Source of the DNA: CALOCN01 sp942491735
GTDB taxonomy: Bacteria; Eisenbacteria; RBG-16-71-46; JABDJR01
Direction: 5' to 3'
Assembly: GCA_942491735.1 (NCBI GenBank)
Contig: CALOCN010000014.1
Location: forward strand, 372,001-436,000
Length of the DNA: 64,000 bases
The translations under genes were made by a program, and so were the position numbers. The notes beneath the pieces are model-generated. The model was not told where the DNA came from, searched no databases, and was given only the letters and a program-made list of their open reading frames with translations. This document shows, in pieces, positions 61,653 through 64,000 of the stretch (within the stretch, counting starts at the first letter, position 1; every line of letters begins with the position of its first letter).

Positions 61653-64000
61653 TCCTCTCCGAGGTCTCGATCCGGCGCCCGGTCTTCGCCACCGTCGTTT
61701 CGTTGCTCCTGGTCATCCTGGGGCTGTCCGCGCTCATGAACCTGCCCGTGCGCCAGTACCCCGATGTGGACCCGCCGGTTGTCTCCATCGAGACGACCTA
61801 CCGGGGTGCCTCGGCCGAAGTGATCGAGACCAAGATCACCCAGGTCATCGAGGACCGGATCGCCGGTCTGGAGGGCATCGAGAAGCTCACCTCCTCGAGC
61901 CGGGACGAGCGATCCGAAATCCGGGTGGAGTTCGGCCTCGGCCGCGATGTGGACAACGCCGCCAACGATATCCGGGACCGCGTGGCCAGGGTGGTGGGCG
62001 ACCTCCCCCCCGAGGCCGACCCCCCGGAAGTCGCCAAGGTGGACAACGACACGCAGGCCGTGATGTACCTCAACCTCACCTCGGACGAGATGACCGGGCT
62101 GGAGCTCACCGACTACGCGGACCGGGTTCTGGTCGATCGGTTCGCCACCGTCAAGGGGGTGGCCCGGGTCCGTATCTCCGGGGCGCGACGCTACGCCATG
62201 CGGGTCTGGATCGACCGACAGGCGCTGGCCGCGCGCGGTCTCACCGTGGGCGACGTGGAATCCGCGCTCCGGGCGGAGAACGTGGAACTTCCCGCGGGGA
62301 GGCTGGAGTCCACGCAGCGCGAGTTCACCCTGCGCACCGACACCGGGTTCAAGCTGGCCGAGGACTTCGAGCGACTGGTGGTGGGCCGGGGCACCGAGGG
62401 CGAGGTGGTGCGCCTGACCGACGTGGCCGAGGTCCGCGTAGGGTCGGAGAACGAGCGGAACGTGGCCCGGACCAACGGCGTCCCCGCGGTATCGCTCGGC
62501 ATCGAGCAGCTCTCCACCGCGAACACGGTGGAGGTGAGCAAGGGGGTGCGGGCGGAGATGGAACGCATCTCCCAGGACCTGCCCCCGGGACTGCAGCTGC
62601 AGCTCAACTACGACCGCGGGGAGTTCATCGGGGCCTCGATGAAAGAGGTGGTGAAGGCCCTGGTGTTCGCCATCCTCCTCGTTCTCATCGTGATCTACGT
62701 TTTCCTGGGGAGCCTGCGGGCAACGCTCATCCCGGCGGTGGTGGTGCCGGTGTCGGTGGTCGCGACCTTCATGGTCATGGGAGCCCTGGGGTACACCATC
62801 AACACGCTGACCCTGCTCGGGCTGGTGCTGGCCATCGGGTTGGTGGTGGATGATGCAATCGTGGTGCTGGAGAACATCTACCGTCGCATCGAGAAGGGGG
62901 AGCCCGCCCTCCTCGCCGCCCTGGACGGGTCCCGCGAGATCGGCTTCGCCGTGATTGCCACCACCGCGGTGTTGGTGGCGGTGTTCGTCCCCCTCTCCTT
63001 CATCCAGGGCGAGGTGGGGCGGCTGTTCAGCGAGTTCGGCCTGACCCTTTCCGCCGCGGTCCTGTTCTCCAGCCTGGTCGCCCTCACCCTGTCTCCCATG
63101 ATGAGCTCCAAACTGTTCGTGCGGCACAGCGCCCGGACCGGGTTGGCGCGTCGCGTCGAGGTCTTCTTCCAGCGACTGTCCGGGATCTATCGCAAGGGTC
63201 TGACCCGGGTGGTGGCCCGGCCGTGGCTGACCCTGGCCGGAGCGCTGGTGGTATCCGCGGTCTCGGTGGTCCTGATGAACGTGCTTCCCGCCGAGTACGC
63301 CCCCAAGGAGGACCGCGGCGTTTTCTTCATCACCATGCGTGCTCCGGAGGGGGCCAGCTTCGACTACACGGATCGGTACGCGCGGCAGATGGAGAGCATT
63401 CTCATCGAGGAAGTCGACGACGGTCCGTTGTTGCGCGTCCTGCTGCGCCTTCCGGCGAGCTTCGGTTCCACCGGCCAGGTGAACTCGGCCCGAGCCATCT
63501 GCATCCTGAAACCGTGGAGCGAACGGAGCGAGAGCGTCGAGGAGACCGCGGCCCGCCTGCGCGCCAAGCTGGGTGTGCTGCCCGGAGTACGCGCCGCGGT
63601 GGTCACGCCGCAGAGTCTGGGCATCCGGGGGGACGGCCGGCCGGTGGAGCTGGTCCTGGGCGGCCCGGACTACGACCAGCTCCAGGAGTGGCGCGACCTC
63701 ATGTTCGCGGTCATGAGGGACCTCCCCGAGGTCGGGGACTTCGACAGCAACTACCAGGAGCGCAAGCCGCAGATCAACGTCAGCATCGACCGGGACCGCG
63801 CCGCGGCGCTGGGGGTTTCGCTCGCCTCGGTGGGGCGGACCCTGGAGACCATGCTCGGCTCGCGCATCGTCACCACCTACGTGGATCGCGGACGCGAATA
63901 CAACGTCATCCTCCAGGGGGAGGCCGGAGACCGGGCGAGCCCCGACGATCTGCGCTATCTCTATGTGCGGTCGTCCACCACCGGCGGTCTCGTGCCGCTT
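61649..64000 (+). CDS. RND multidrug efflux permease (AcrB-like), 3' end outside window
   Basis: 784 codons are present of an expected 1020-1050. The start is the GTG at 61649, overlapping the adaptor stop. TM1 is followed by the periplasmic porter domain (MNLPVRQYPDVDPPVVSI, AANDIRDRVARV). TM4 has the proton-relay Asp pair (LAIGLVVDDAIVVLENIYRR), with the central TM block to about residue 500 and the second porter loop at the end. The QYPDVDPP and NTLTLLGLVLAIGLVVDDAI signatures place it with HAE1 (drug) pumps rather than metal pumps. An outer-membrane TolC may follow outside the window. Confidence 0.95.
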   Translation, partial: MILSEVSIRRPVFATVVSLLLVILGLSALMNLPVRQYPDVDPPVVSIETTYRGASAEVIETKITQVIEDRIAGLEGIEKLTSSSRDERSEIRVEFGLGRDVDNAANDIRDRVARVVGDLPPEADPPEVAKVDNDTQAVMYLNLTSDEMTGLELTDYADRVLVDRFATVKGVARVRISGARRYAMRVWIDRQALAARGLTVGDVESALRAENVELPAGRLESTQREFTLRTDTGFKLAEDFERLVVGRGTEGEVVRLTDVAEVRVGSENERNVARTNGVPAVSLGIEQLSTANTVEVSKGVRAEMERISQDLPPGLQLQLNYDRGEFIGASMKEVVKALVFAILLVLIVIYVFLGSLRATLIPAVVVPVSVVATFMVMGALGYTINTLTLLGLVLAIGLVVDDAIVVLENIYRRIEKGEPALLAALDGSREIGFAVIATTAVLVAVFVPLSFIQGEVGRLFSEFGLTLSAAVLFSSLVALTLSPMMSSKLFVRHSARTGLARRVEVFFQRLSGIYRKGLTRVVARPWLTLAGALVVSAVSVVLMNVLPAEYAPKEDRGVFFITMRAPEGASFDYTDRYARQMESILIEEVDDGPLLRVLLRLPASFGSTGQVNSARAICILKPWSERSESVEETAARLRAKLGVLPGVRAAVVTPQSLGIRGDGRPVELVLGGPDYDQLQEWRDLMFAVMRDLPEVGDFDSNYQERKPQINVSIDRDRAAALGVSLASVGRTLETMLGSRIVTTYVDRGREYNVILQGEAGDRASPDDLRYLYVRSSTTGGLVPL

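Overview
The window is high-GC bacterial chromosome with genes packed on both strands. It carries outer-membrane beta-barrels, lipoproteins and an RND pump, so the cell is Gram-negative. Several large secreted proteins end in FlgD/T9SS-like C-terminal domains, and there is an ECF sigma factor translationally coupled to a membrane Ser/Thr kinase with TPRs. That combination, with a one-piece atp operon, suggests a member of the FCB superphylum or a neighbouring phylum (Krumholzibacteriota/Eisenbacteria-like). The placement is inference; no rRNA gene is present to test it.

Layout. 1-2203 (-) is the 5' part of a large secreted protein of unknown function. 2347-7291 (+) is a tightly coupled tryptophan-kynurenine catabolic operon (hao, acmsd, kynU, kmo, tdo). 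7430-11125 (+) is a 1231-aa secreted repeat protein. 11227-11866 (-) holds two small Cys-rich exported proteins. 11970-14303 (+) is an SLC13-type permease with four RCK_C-like domains. 14293-17566 (-) is an operon for an aminomuconate-semialdehyde-type dehydrogenase, a RidA-family deaminase and MgtE; the first two supply the next steps after ACMSD. 17723-18466 (+) is a fatty-acid hydroxylase. 18463-24391 (-) is tilS-ftsH-folP-cdaA-CYTH, with a strong terminator between ftsH and folP. 24506-30815 (-) holds a secreted pseudoprotease, a kinase and its ECF sigma factor. A tRNA-Met (CAU) and an outer-membrane protein gene diverge from mirror-image promoters near 31020-31050. guaB, proC, a secreted protein with a C-terminal PVE-TWG-K tag and a lipoprotein follow. 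A REC-GAF-HD-GYP protein lies behind a sigma-54-like promoter, then mscS.

40186-47660 (+) is a complete F-type ATP synthase operon (two AtpI-like proteins, then B-E-F-H-A-G-D-C). 48522-51217 carries tsaD and two response regulators, one with a degenerate GGDEF domain. 51331-55878 joins an acyl-CoA synthetase, a FadL porin and an SGNH-hydrolase lipoprotein, an apparent lipid-scavenging set. 55924-59226 holds LysM and DUF937 proteins and three small envelope proteins, one carrying the same PVE-TWG-K tail. 59227-59819 is gene-free but strongly structured, including a predicted three-way junction. It is followed by a HigBA/RelE-type toxin-antitoxin pair with a clear promoter-operator and an apparent internal deletion in the toxin. 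An RND efflux adaptor and permease (cut by the window end) close the region.

The points most worth following are the shared C-terminal tag, the split but nearly complete kynurenine-to-oxalocrotonate route, the structured intergenic RNA candidate, the mirror promoters at the tRNA gene, the catalytically dead secreted protease homologue, and a recurring pattern of probably leaderless genes. No IS element, prophage or CRISPR array was seen.
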